From Gemmatimonadota bacterium (GTDB lineage: Bacteria; Gemmatimonadota; Gemmatimonadetes; Palauibacterales; Palauibacteraceae), in assembly GCA_022826685.1 (NCBI GenBank), contig JAJDUL010000066.1:1-59256 (forward strand): a stretch of DNA of 59,256 nucleotides, in the 5' to 3' direction. The translations under genes were made by a program, and so were the position numbers. Positions 24,410 through 32,672 of this stretch are shown here, piece by piece. The notes beneath the pieces were generated by a model. The model had not been told where the DNA came from. It saw only the letters and a list, made by a program, of their open reading frames with translations, and did no database searches. Each line of letters opens with the position of its first letter. Position 1 is the stretch's first letter.

Positions 24410-27142
24410 ATGAGAAGCCGAACTGCGAGCCGCCGCGCTCCTGTTTTCAAGCCCCTGCCGCTTGTGTGCCACATCTTGAGAATTATGGCGCATAAGACGA
24501 CTGGCGTGCCACGTATGGCACACAAAACTCGCCGCGTGCCACAAGTCACGAGATGTGGCACGAAAAAGCCGCACGTTTCCCGAAACTCGTCCCTTCTCCT
24601 GCTCCTCCTTTGGACCCCATGGCACTCGGCACCGCTCGCGGGGCAGGACACGGAGCGGTATCCGGGGCCGTTTCCCGGCGGGTATCCGGCGATGAGCGGG
24701 ATCGGCGGGTCGGGGAAGATGTACATGGAGAGCTACTTCCCGCCCCCGGTCACGGCTTCGCCCACCTATCCCGCGTTCTCGCCCGACGGCGCGTCGATCG
24801 CCTTCGCCTACCAGGGGCGGATCTGGGCGGTCCCCGCCGAAGGGGGCGTAGCGCGGCAGCTCACGTCCGGGGCCGGCTACCACTCGATGCCGAGTTGGTC
24901 CTCGGACGGCCGACACATCGCCTACGCCGCGGACGTCGACCTCAATCTCGACATCTTCCTGCTCGACCTCGAGAGCGGGGAATCCCGCCGGCTGACGGAA
25001 GATCCCGCCATCGACATGCGGCCGCGGTTCTCCCCCGACGGCTCCAGAATCCTGTTCACGACCGGACGGGACGGGACGTTCGATCTCTGGGCGTACGACC
25101 TGGGGACGGGAGCGCTGGAGTCCGTCATCGCCCACCCTGGAGCGAACGACATGGCCGGCGACTGGATCGGCGACACGGGCGACATCGTCTTCGTCTCCAA
25201 GCGCGGAGAGGCGGCGCTCGGCTCGGGCTCGCTGTGGCGGTGGAGCGCGGACACCGGCGAGGCGGAACTCCTCATCCGCATTGAGACGAACTACCAGGCC
25301 TCGCCCGTCGTGGCGCCGCACGGCGGCTCCGTGGCCTACGTCACGGACGCCTCCGGGAACAACGACATCTACCAGGTCCCGACGTACCGGGCGGGCGCGG
25401 CGCAGGACCGTTCCAGCCCGGGCATCCAGCAGGTGCGGCTCACGCACACCCGTACCGACGAGTACTTCCCCTCCTGGTCGCCGGACGGCGAGCGCCTCGT
25501 CTACGCGCGGAACGGGGGCCTGCACGGCCAGGAACGGACGATCGACGGCGGGATGGGGTTCGGCCTCTATACGACAGGGCGTGGGGGCGGCGATCCGGTT
25601 CCGGTGCCCATCGAGGATTACGCGTGGTCCGAACCCACGGGCCAGGTGCAGGTCCGCGTCAGCGACCCGAGCGGGCGGCGGGTCCCCTCCCGCATCTACC
25701 TGGCAGCGTCGGACGGGCGGAGCTACTTCCCCGACGGTAGCTTTCCCCGCGTCCTGAGCGGGCCCGAGGACTACTACTTCCACACGGACGGGAGCTTCTC
25801 CGTCACCCTCCCGGTCGGGACGGCCGAACTGGAGGTGTGGCGGGGCTTCGAGTACGAGCCCGTCATGCAGACCATCGACGTGCGGGCCGGCGAGTGGACG
25901 AACGTGGACGTCAGGCTCGAGCGCTGGGTCGACATGGCCGCGGACGGCTGGTATTCGGGCGACAATCACATCCACCCGAACTACGGCGGACACTACTTCG
26001 TCACGCCGCTCGATCTCGGGAACAAGGCGCTGGCGGAAGACCTCAACGTGGCGAACGGGATGATCGCCAACTATTGGGCGAACAGCCGCGTCGAGGATCT
26101 GGAACACTTCCTCGGCCACCCGCACCCGCACCCGGATCCGCGCACGATCGTCTACTACAACGAGGAGTACCGGCCGAACTTCTTCGCCCACATGTCGCTG
26201 CTGAACCTCGTGGAGCTCATCACGCCGTTCTACATCGGCTACGAGGGGACGGCGTTCCGCGAACTCTACCCGGATAACGCGGCCGTTCTGCGCCGCGTGC
26301 ACGAGCAGGGCGGCATCGGCGGCTACGTGCATCCGTTCGGGCTCAGCCACCGCGGGCCCGATCCGGCGCCCGGCGGAGCGCGCGAGCTGCCCGTCGACGC
26401 GATCCTCGGGCTGGCCGACTTCGTGGACGTCTCCTGCATCTGGAGCGACGAACTGGGGACGGCGGCGATCTGGTACCGTCTGCTCAACACCGGCTCCCGG
26501 ATCCCGGCCACGGCGGGAACGGACGCGATGACGGACATGTGGCGGCATCCGGCCGTGGGGACGACGCGGTCGTACGTCTACACGGGGGAAGAGGAACTCG
26601 ACTACGACGAGTGGGCGGACGCGATGGCCGCGGGCCACGCCTTCGTGACGAGCGGGCCCATCCTCACGCTCGATGTGGACGGCATGGGGATGGGCGGGGA
26701 ACTCGCGGTCTCGAGCGGCGAGAGCGTGGCGGTCGCCGTGACGGCCCGTTCGCTGTTCGAGATGGAGCGCCTCGACATCATCCGGAACGGCGAGATCATC
26801 CACACGGTCGAAGCGAGCGGCGACGGTCGGACATTGGAGGCGGAGATCGACGTGCGCATGGACGGAAGCGGATGGATCGCCGCGCGAGTCCTTGGGCCGG
26901 CGCAGCACGGCGCCATGGACAGTTACCTGTTCGCGCACACGAACCCGGTGTTCGTCATCGCCGACGGGGAGCTGATCCGGTCGCGGGAGGACGCCGCGTT
27001 CTTCGTGCGCTGGATCGAGCGGACGATCGAGGACCTCCAATCCATGGACCGCTGGGACGACCCGGCGCACAAGGCCGAGGTCATCGCGACGTTCGAGGAG
27101 GGTCTCCGACTCTACCGGGACCAGGCCGCCGGCGGCCGCTGA
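24410..27142 (+). CDS. TolB-like beta-propeller fused to CehA/McbA PHP domain
   Basis: Residues after an uncertain N-terminus include a hydrophobic signal-like LLLLLLW segment ending at LAGQ. Next come PD40/WD40-like repeats (YPAFSPDGASIAF, MPSWSSDGRHIAY, RPRFSPDGSRILF, FPSWSPDGERLVY), then a carboxypeptidase-regulatory-like beta domain, then a PHP/CehA domain beginning GWYSGDNHIHPNYGG with GGIGGYVHPFGLSH, TAGTDAMTD and AFVTSGPILTLDVDG. The exported enzyme may use the propeller to bind a substrate or partner. Start: ATG 24410 has a GAGAGG site, but the repeated, low-GC stretch 24466-24561 reads like leader sequence, so ATG 24485, ATG 24515 or GTG 24536 are serious alternatives. It converges with endonuclease IV, with 2 bp between the stops. 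Confidence 0.8.
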   Translation: MRSRTASRRAPVFKPLPLVCHILRIMAHKTTGVPRMAHKTRRVPQVTRCGTKKPHVSRNSSLLLLLLWTPWHSAPLAGQDTERYPGPFPGGYPAMSGIGGSGKMYMESYFPPPVTASPTYPAFSPDGASIAFAYQGRIWAVPAEGGVARQLTSGAGYHSMPSWSSDGRHIAYAADVDLNLDIFLLDLESGESRRLTEDPAIDMRPRFSPDGSRILFTTGRDGTFDLWAYDLGTGALESVIAHPGANDMAGDWIGDTGDIVFVSKRGEAALGSGSLWRWSADTGEAELLIRIETNYQASPVVAPHGGSVAYVTDASGNNDIYQVPTYRAGAAQDRSSPGIQQVRLTHTRTDEYFPSWSPDGERLVYARNGGLHGQERTIDGGMGFGLYTTGRGGGDPVPVPIEDYAWSEPTGQVQVRVSDPSGRRVPSRIYLAASDGRSYFPDGSFPRVLSGPEDYYFHTDGSFSVTLPVGTAELEVWRGFEYEPVMQTIDVRAGEWTNVDVRLERWVDMAADGWYSGDNHIHPNYGGHYFVTPLDLGNKALAEDLNVANGMIANYWANSRVEDLEHFLGHPHPHPDPRTIVYYNEEYRPNFFAHMSLLNLVELITPFYIGYEGTAFRELYPDNAAVLRRVHEQGGIGGYVHPFGLSHRGPDPAPGGARELPVDAILGLADFVDVSCIWSDELGTAAIWYRLLNTGSRIPATAGTDAMTDMWRHPAVGTTRSYVYTGEEELDYDEWADAMAAGHAFVTSGPILTLDVDGMGMGGELAVSSGESVAVAVTARSLFEMERLDIIRNGEIIHTVEASGDGRTLEAEIDVRMDGSGWIAARVLGPAQHGAMDSYLFAHTNPVFVIADGELIRSREDAAFFVRWIERTIEDLQSMDRWDDPAHKAEVIATFEEGLRLYRDQAAGGR
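24466..24561. repeat. Cluster of GTGCCAC/GTGGCAC inverted and 30-bp tandem repeats
   Basis: GTGCCAC occurs at 24466, 24506 and 24536, and its complement GTGGCAC at 24555. GTGCCACATCT (24466-24476) pairs with AGATGTGGCAC (24551-24561); TGCCA-CGTA-TGGCA is a perfect palindrome (24507-24520); GTGCCACA (24536-24543) pairs with TGTGGCAC (24554-24561). An imperfect 30-bp tandem repeat starts at 24485 and 24515 (ATGGCRCAYAARAC ... GCGTGCCAC). Read as protein it gives a repeated MAHKT..VP. The stretch is less GC-rich than its flanks. Operator array or a small repeat element are the options. Confidence 0.6.
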
Positions 27143-27144
27143 CT

Positions 27145-28038
27145 TCAGCGACTCCTTTCGCGGTAGCCCCGCAGGCGGGCGAGGTTCCGGATGTCGGCGT
27201 CCGCGCCGTCCTCTCCCTTCGGCGTCTCCAGGATCTTGGGGACGTGGCGGAGGCGGGCATCCCGCATCAGCCGCCGGAACGGGCTCTCGCCGAGCGTCCC
27301 CTCTCCGATCGCCTCGTGGCGGTCCTTGCGGGAGTCGAAGGGGTGCTGCGAGTCGTTCACGTGGATGAGGCCGAGCAGCTCGAGGCCCAGCACGCGGTCG
27401 AAGGCTTCCCAGACGCCATCGTAGTCGCCGACCAGGTCATAGCCGGCCGAGTAGGCGTGGCAGGTGTCGAAGCAGATGCCCACGCGTCCCCGCTGGGGCT
27501 CCGGGATGCGGTCGAGGATCCCGCGGAGGTTCTCGAAGCTTGCCCCGACGGTCGTCCCGGCGCCGGCCGTAAGTTCGAGGAGGACACGGGTCGGGCCCTC
27601 CACGGCCTCCAGCGATTCGGTCACGCCCCGGGCGTTGCGCGCGAGCCCCTCCTCGATGTCGCCGTCCGTCGCGTTCCCGGGATGGGTGACGAGGAAATCG
27701 AGGCCGAGGCGCGTGCAGCGCTCCAGCTCGGCCTGAAAGCTGCGTTGCGACATCCGCCACAGCCGGCGGTTCGGCGTCGAGAGGTTGATGAGATAGGAGT
27801 CGTGGGCTCCGGCCACGGCGATCCCGTGCTCGGCGCGCGCCGCCTTGAACGCCGCCGCCGTTTCGTCGTCGATCCCGGGCTCGGCCCAGCGGTTCGGCTG
27901 CTTGGTGAAGAGCTGGAAGTTGGCCGCCCCGATCTCCGCCGCTCGCCGAGGCGCGTTCTGAACGCCCCCCGCCACCGAGACGTGGGCGCCGAGTTCGTCA
28001 GCGGGGCCCCCGTCGCGGTCTGCCGGTGCCGCGGTCAC
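27145..28038 (-). CDS. nfo: Endonuclease IV (deoxyribonuclease IV)
   Basis: A 297-residue AP endonuclease of base excision repair with all the trinuclear zinc motifs: LGAHVSVAGG, FLVTHPGNA, VLLELTAGAGT, VGICFDTCHAYSAGYD, LIHVNDSQHPFDSRKDRH and KILETPKGED. It cleaves 5' of abasic sites. GTG 28038 overlaps the SDR stop (GTGA), so it is translationally coupled to an unrelated metabolic chain; sequence further upstream in frame is not family-like. Confidence 0.95.
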   Translation of the reverse strand: MTAAPADRDGGPADELGAHVSVAGGVQNAPRRAAEIGAANFQLFTKQPNRWAEPGIDDETAAAFKAARAEHGIAVAGAHDSYLINLSTPNRRLWRMSQRSFQAELERCTRLGLDFLVTHPGNATDGDIEEGLARNARGVTESLEAVEGPTRVLLELTAGAGTTVGASFENLRGILDRIPEPQRGRVGICFDTCHAYSAGYDLVGDYDGVWEAFDRVLGLELLGLIHVNDSQHPFDSRKDRHEAIGEGTLGESPFRRLMRDARLRHVPKILETPKGEDGADADIRNLARLRGYRERSR

Positions 28039-28742
28039 TTCCGGGGCGGCTGCGACGGACGGAGTTCGACGCGGCTCACATGGGCTTCCTTCGGATAGGA
28101 GAGAAGCTGCATGACCGCCGCCGCGCAGTCGTCCACGTGCAATCGCCACGTTCGCTCCGGCACCTGATCGCGGCCGTTGAAGTACGTGTCCACGCTACCG
28201 GGCATCACGATGCTCACCCGCACGTCGTCGTAGCGCACGTCGAGCAGCATCGCCTCGGTGAGTCCGAGCAGCCCGTACTTGCTCGCGTTGTATCCCGTGC
28301 CGCCGTAGAAGGGATGCCGACTGGCGAGCGACGCGATGTTCACGATGAACCCGTCGCCGCTCGCGCTCAGGTGCGGGAGCGCGGCCCTGGAGCAGTAGAA
28401 GACGCCGCCGAGGTTCACGTCGATCTGGAGCCGCCACTCCTCGACGCTCATCTCCCGCAGCGGCTTGAAGATCCCGAGTCCGGCGTTGTTCACGAGGATG
28501 TCGAGCCGGCCGAAACGGTCCACCGTCTCCTCGACCATCCGCTCGCAGGCTTCCGGATCCGCCACGTCGCACACGATTCCGAGGGCCCGCTCGCCGAGTT
28601 CCGCGTCGGCCGCCCGCACCTCCGCCTCGGTCCTCGCGCAGACCGCAACGGAGGCCCCGGCCCCGAGCAGGTGCTCCGCGACCGCGCGCCCGATCCCCTT
28701 CGTCCCGCCCGTCACGAGCGCGACCCGGCCGGTCATGCTCAT
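28035..28742 (-). CDS. Short-chain dehydrogenase/reductase
   Basis: A 235-residue classical SDR: NAD(P)-binding TGGTKGIGRAVAEHLLGAG, LVNNAGLGIFKPL, and catalytic Ser-Tyr-Lys in IASLASRHPFYGGTGYNASK. The Lys-free but Arg-containing ARTEAE after the second strand suggests NADPH preference. The substrate is not predictable. The ATG at 28742 overlaps the DUF5916 stop (ATGA); a second in-frame ATG is at 28736. Confidence 0.9.
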   Translation of the reverse strand: MSMTGRVALVTGGTKGIGRAVAEHLLGAGASVAVCARTEAEVRAADAELGERALGIVCDVADPEACERMVEETVDRFGRLDILVNNAGLGIFKPLREMSVEEWRLQIDVNLGGVFYCSRAALPHLSASGDGFIVNIASLASRHPFYGGTGYNASKYGLLGLTEAMLLDVRYDDVRVSIVMPGSVDTYFNGRDQVPERTWRLHVDDCAAAVMQLLSYPKEAHVSRVELRPSQPPRK

Positions 28743-31426
28743 ATCGGGAGCCAGTAGGCGATCTTCAGCAGGAACACGTGTTGGCCGGTGGCGCGCAGGC
28801 TGTCGACGAGGCGGCCGGGGTCCACGAGTTCGCCCGAAGTCCGCATGTCGGAGCGGTCCTGCTGCCAGACCAGGAAGAGCGTGCTGCCCGGCTGCCACTC
28901 CCAGCGGAGGACGACGTTGCTCCGGAGGGAGAGGATGTTGAAGTCGCCGTCGGGGAGGGTAAACGACCGGCCGCCCTCGGTCACGTCCCACGACCCGTCG
29001 CGTCTGCGGTCGATCCTCGATCCCATTTCGCCGTACAGGAGGAGGTGTCGCTGGCGGGGTTCGAGGAGTTCGCCCAGGCCGTGGCGGCGTCCGCTCGCCG
29101 CGAACGGCTCGAAATAGGCCTCGAGCGTGAGGTCCGGTCCGAAGGCGTAGGCGCCGCGAAGACGGAGCGCGAGGGTGCTGCGGTCGATGGCGGAGAAGAT
29201 GTAGCGCCGGTCGAAGGTGGCCCGCCGACCGCCGGCCAGCGTCGTGAGGTACTGGCGCGATTCCGTTTCGCGCCGGTAGCTGGGTTCGACTTCGAGTTGC
29301 AGCGCAGACCCGGGCCGCAGCGTGAGCGCACCCCTCGCCTCGTACGCCCACCCACCGATCTCGTCCCGTCCGTAGGACCCCATGAGCCGGAAGCCGGTCC
29401 GGAAGGAGCGGTCGGTGGCGAGCGCGACACCCGCTTGCCAGCGCGCGAGCGTCTCCATGAGGGGGCCGCCGCGCGTGAGGTGATCGCTGAGCGCGCGGGG
29501 GTGGTATCCGCCCTCGAGCGTCGTGCGCAGGTAGTTGTGCCAGGTCGCGGTCGCCCGGGCCCCGAGCGTCGTCTCGGTACGCACGCCGTCGAAGTTCCAT
29601 GAACTCGCCGAGGTGAGGCCGACCTGCCAGGCACGTGCGAACGCGGTCGGGATCGTCTCGCGGATCGCGATGTCGGCCTCGGCCGTGAGCCGGTCCGCGT
29701 TGAACATCTGGCCCACATCGTTGATCTCGAAGCCCGGCGAGACGGCTTCGCCCCGCACGCGCCACAGCCAGCGCCGCCCTCCCACCTTTTGCATCCCGAG
29801 GGCCGCGGCATATCCGGAGAGCGTGGAGCGCGAAGGGTCCAGCCGCGCGGTCTGGCGGTCCGGTCGCTGGAAGAAACGCGCGCTCGAGCGCTGCACTCGC
29901 AGGATCGCGTCGGGGTTGCCGCTGAGGTGCGAGAACCCCGCGTGCCCCGTGAGTTCGTACTCGCCCCCGAAGAAGCGCAGGTTCCAGTCCGTGCCCCCGG
30001 CGTAGGCGCGCCACGGGAGGAGCCCGGCGAGTTCGGGACGGCCCTCGCGGCTGAGCGTGGTCCCCGTGAAGCCGACCGTGGAACGCTCCTCCCCGAACTC
30101 CTGCTCCAGCCTCGCCACCGCGAAGGCGCTCAGAGGGGCGACCGGCACGGCGCTCTCGATCGTGTCCGTCGCGGACGGGCGCCGAGTGTAGTGGAACGCC
30201 CGGGCATCCTCGCGTCCGGTGACGGCGAAGAGCGCGCCCACGGAGGTCCCGCCCGGGAGCCGGCCCGTGACCTTCCCCGCCCCGAGAATCGTCGTCTGAT
30301 CGGGCGCGATCACGCTGTCGGCCACGGCCCGCCCCGGCGGCGGGGCCCCGATGCGGCGCGAGTAGAAGTAGCGCGGACCCAGCCCCTCCATGAGCTGGCG
30401 TCCCTCCGTGAAGAAGGGACGGCGCTCCTCGAACACCTCCTCGAACGCGGTCAGGTTCACGACGGCCGGGTCCGCCTCGACCTGTCCGAAGTCCGGGTTG
30501 ACGGCGGCGTCGAGCGTCAGGCTCGAACCGAGACCGACCTTGAAGTCCGCTCCCACGCGGGACTCGCTCCGCGTCACGACGCCCGCCATGGGACCACCCG
30601 TGGGAGTGCGCAGGTCGCCCGCCACGTAGGGCAGAAACTCGATCCCGCGGCTCCCCCGCACGCCCTCGAGTCCGGTGAGGTCGCCGAGGCGCGAGGCCCA
30701 CCCGGGCTCGCTCCGAACCACGAGTTCCCACAGGAGGTTCTCCTGGACGTCGGGCATGTAGCGGTTGATGTTCATTCCCCACGCCGACTCATCGCCGTTG
30801 AAGCGCAGTTGCGAGAACGGCATCCGCATCTCGGCCGTCCACCCGAGCGAGTCGCGCTGCACGCGCGCCGACCACACGGGATCCCACGTGTAGTCGCGGT
30901 TGGTCACGTTGTCCTCGGGGTGGTACCAGTCGGTGCGGCTCCCCGCCGCGTTCACCCCGAAGGAGACCGCCGTGCGCCGGTTCAGGTATGGGTCGAGCGA
31001 GACCAGCAGGCGCTCCGATCCGGTGTTCTGGTCGCGCCGCGTCCGATAGGCCTGGATGCCGTCGGGATCGTCGGTGTACATGCGCCCGGCGATCCACAGC
31101 GCGTCGTCGTCGTAGGCGAACGCGACCTCCGTGCGCCGCGTGGCGGGCTCGCCCTCGTCTGGCTCGCGCTGCCAGAACGTCGTCGCGAATTCCGCCCGCG
31201 CCCAGACCGCGTCATCCAGATGGCCATCCAGCTGGAGCGTCCGATCCGTGTCGCGCGTGGCCCTGAGCTGCTGCCGGTCCTCCGGGCCCAGGCCCTGCGC
31301 GCTGAGAGCCCCGCCCGCGGGGAGCAGGATCAGGACGATCGCGGCGACGGCCCCCGAGATGCGTCGTGCGGCACCGGGCTTCCGGAGTGTGTGCGAACGG
31401 GTTCTGCGCGAACCGTCAGCGCTCAA
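28739..31426 (-). CDS. DUF5916 outer-membrane protein with CBM9-like N-terminus
   Basis: An 895-residue protein with a signal peptide ending near GALSAQ. Residues about 45-230 form a CBM9-like beta-sandwich (LQLDGHLDDAVWARAEF, ERLLVSLDPYLNRRTAVSFGVNAAG, WTAEMRMPFSQLRF). The remainder, after GVGLGADFKVG-like and NPDFGQVEADPAVVNLTAFE segments, is long and beta-strand-rich with alternating aromatic residues, as expected of an outer-membrane barrel, and ends HVFLLKIAYWLPI. This is the DUF5916 architecture common in Gemmatimonadota and Bacteroidota; a role in uptake or binding is inferred. TTG 31426 lies within the end of the amidase gene, an 11-base overlap. Confidence 0.82.
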   Translation of the reverse strand: MSADGSRRTRSHTLRKPGAARRISGAVAAIVLILLPAGGALSAQGLGPEDRQQLRATRDTDRTLQLDGHLDDAVWARAEFATTFWQREPDEGEPATRRTEVAFAYDDDALWIAGRMYTDDPDGIQAYRTRRDQNTGSERLLVSLDPYLNRRTAVSFGVNAAGSRTDWYHPEDNVTNRDYTWDPVWSARVQRDSLGWTAEMRMPFSQLRFNGDESAWGMNINRYMPDVQENLLWELVVRSEPGWASRLGDLTGLEGVRGSRGIEFLPYVAGDLRTPTGGPMAGVVTRSESRVGADFKVGLGSSLTLDAAVNPDFGQVEADPAVVNLTAFEEVFEERRPFFTEGRQLMEGLGPRYFYSRRIGAPPPGRAVADSVIAPDQTTILGAGKVTGRLPGGTSVGALFAVTGREDARAFHYTRRPSATDTIESAVPVAPLSAFAVARLEQEFGEERSTVGFTGTTLSREGRPELAGLLPWRAYAGGTDWNLRFFGGEYELTGHAGFSHLSGNPDAILRVQRSSARFFQRPDRQTARLDPSRSTLSGYAAALGMQKVGGRRWLWRVRGEAVSPGFEINDVGQMFNADRLTAEADIAIRETIPTAFARAWQVGLTSASSWNFDGVRTETTLGARATATWHNYLRTTLEGGYHPRALSDHLTRGGPLMETLARWQAGVALATDRSFRTGFRLMGSYGRDEIGGWAYEARGALTLRPGSALQLEVEPSYRRETESRQYLTTLAGGRRATFDRRYIFSAIDRSTLALRLRGAYAFGPDLTLEAYFEPFAASGRRHGLGELLEPRQRHLLLYGEMGSRIDRRRDGSWDVTEGGRSFTLPDGDFNILSLRSNVVLRWEWQPGSTLFLVWQQDRSDMRTSGELVDPGRLVDSLRATGQHVFLLKIAYWLPI

Positions 31427-32582
31427 GAAAGATGTCTTTCGGGATGAAACCGGTGACGACCTGTGTGAGATCGACGACCTCGCTCACCCGGAAATCGACG
31501 GCGATGCTGGCGAGGGAAAGCGCCTTGTCGGGCGTCAGCCCCTTCTCCTCGACGAGGAACTCCACCACGAGGCGGGTCGCCTCGCGCGCGGCGCGGTCAA
31601 GGTCGAGATCGATGCCCATGATCAGGTGGTGGGTCGGGGTCTCGGCGCGAGGAGCCGGGATCGTCACCCCCTTGTGCACGACGAACCGGAACACGCCGGT
31701 GAGCGACTGCTCGATCGCGGTGCCGCTCACCTCCCCGTCGCCCTGCGCGCCGTGCCCATCGCCCGCGTAGAAGAGCGCCCCCGGGTGGAAGACGGGGAGA
31801 TACACCGTCGTCCCGGCCGTGAGATCCTTCACGTCGAGGTTGCCGCCGAAGGCACCCGGCGGACGCGATCCCTGGACGCCGGGCACCGTCACGCCCGGCT
31901 CGCCCACGACCGGATCGGGTGCGACGGCGAGGATCCCCATGAACGGGGCGAGCGGCACCTGGATGTCGGGCGAGAAGAAGGCGACTTCCCGACCGTCCAC
32001 CTCTCCGGTCCGGATCAGGTGACGGGCGGGCGGCATGTCCAGCGCCTCGTCTTCTTCGCGGGCGCCGGGATAGCTCGGGGAGAAGACCCCGCCGCGGCCG
32101 CTGGTGGAGTTCACGCCCCACGGCACGCGCGTCTCGATGTCGAGGATCTGGATCTCGAGCATGTCGCCGGGCTCGGCCCCCTCGACGTGGACCGGGCCGG
32201 TGATCACGTGCCCGCTTCGCCCCTCGCGGGGACGGTCTTCGCGCGAGGCCCAGAAATCGGTGACGTCGTCGAGGATCTCCTCGCGGGGCACGCCGAGCCC
32301 GGTCAGGAACTCGACGGGGTCCTCGTTCTGCGTCGCGCCGACATGGGTCAGAGTCTGCATGCGCACGGTTTCGCCCGAGGCGATCCGCAGCACCGGCTCC
32401 TTGTCGATCGGGAACCAGCCCCAGTTGAGCGTCTCCGGCCGCGACGGAAGGACATGGTCTGCCTCGACCTCGCCGGCCGCCGCGCCATCCGTCCGCTCGT
32501 TCGTCTCGTTCGCCGGCGGCGCGCACGCCAGAGCGAGCGTGCATCCCAGCGCCATCAGGCTCGGCCTCATTTGACGCGACAT
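31416..32582 (-). CDS. Acetamidase/formamidase-family lipoprotein
   Basis: A 388-residue amidase of the FmdA/AmdA family. The signature HPGALFYAGDGHGAQGDGE is intact, with VWGV-type strand segments and THHLIMGIDLDLDRA at the end. A lipobox LALAC (Cys20) marks it as an exported lipoprotein, whereas characterised family members are cytoplasmic. It would hydrolyse short-chain amides to acid and ammonium, and could therefore continue what the nitrile hydratase 23 kb upstream begins. ATG 32582 has GGGAGAG upstream. It heads a four-gene overlapping chain and is divergent from the NHL lipoprotein, with 90 bp between. Confidence 0.88.
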   Translation of the reverse strand: MSRQMRPSLMALGCTLALACAPPANETNERTDGAAAGEVEADHVLPSRPETLNWGWFPIDKEPVLRIASGETVRMQTLTHVGATQNEDPVEFLTGLGVPREEILDDVTDFWASREDRPREGRSGHVITGPVHVEGAEPGDMLEIQILDIETRVPWGVNSTSGRGGVFSPSYPGAREEDEALDMPPARHLIRTGEVDGREVAFFSPDIQVPLAPFMGILAVAPDPVVGEPGVTVPGVQGSRPPGAFGGNLDVKDLTAGTTVYLPVFHPGALFYAGDGHGAQGDGEVSGTAIEQSLTGVFRFVVHKGVTIPAPRAETPTHHLIMGIDLDLDRAAREATRLVVEFLVEEKGLTPDKALSLASIAVDFRVSEVVDLTQVVTGFIPKDIFLER

Positions 32583-32672
32583 GGAACGCTCTCCCACGCT
32601 GAAGGTGAGCGTGTACAGTGGATCTTCCCGTTCCGGGAGGCAACGACCCCGGACAGAACGCAGAGGACGGCC

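Noticed and set aside
24466..24561. Repeat cluster considered as a CRISPR array
   Set aside because: Repeat units are imperfect, unevenly spaced and abutting without unique spacers of constant length; no cas genes.
24338..27070. 910-codon open frame on the minus strand opposite the propeller-CehA gene
   Set aside because: Low-complexity Arg/Val/Asp-rich translation, no motifs, antisense to a recognised protein.
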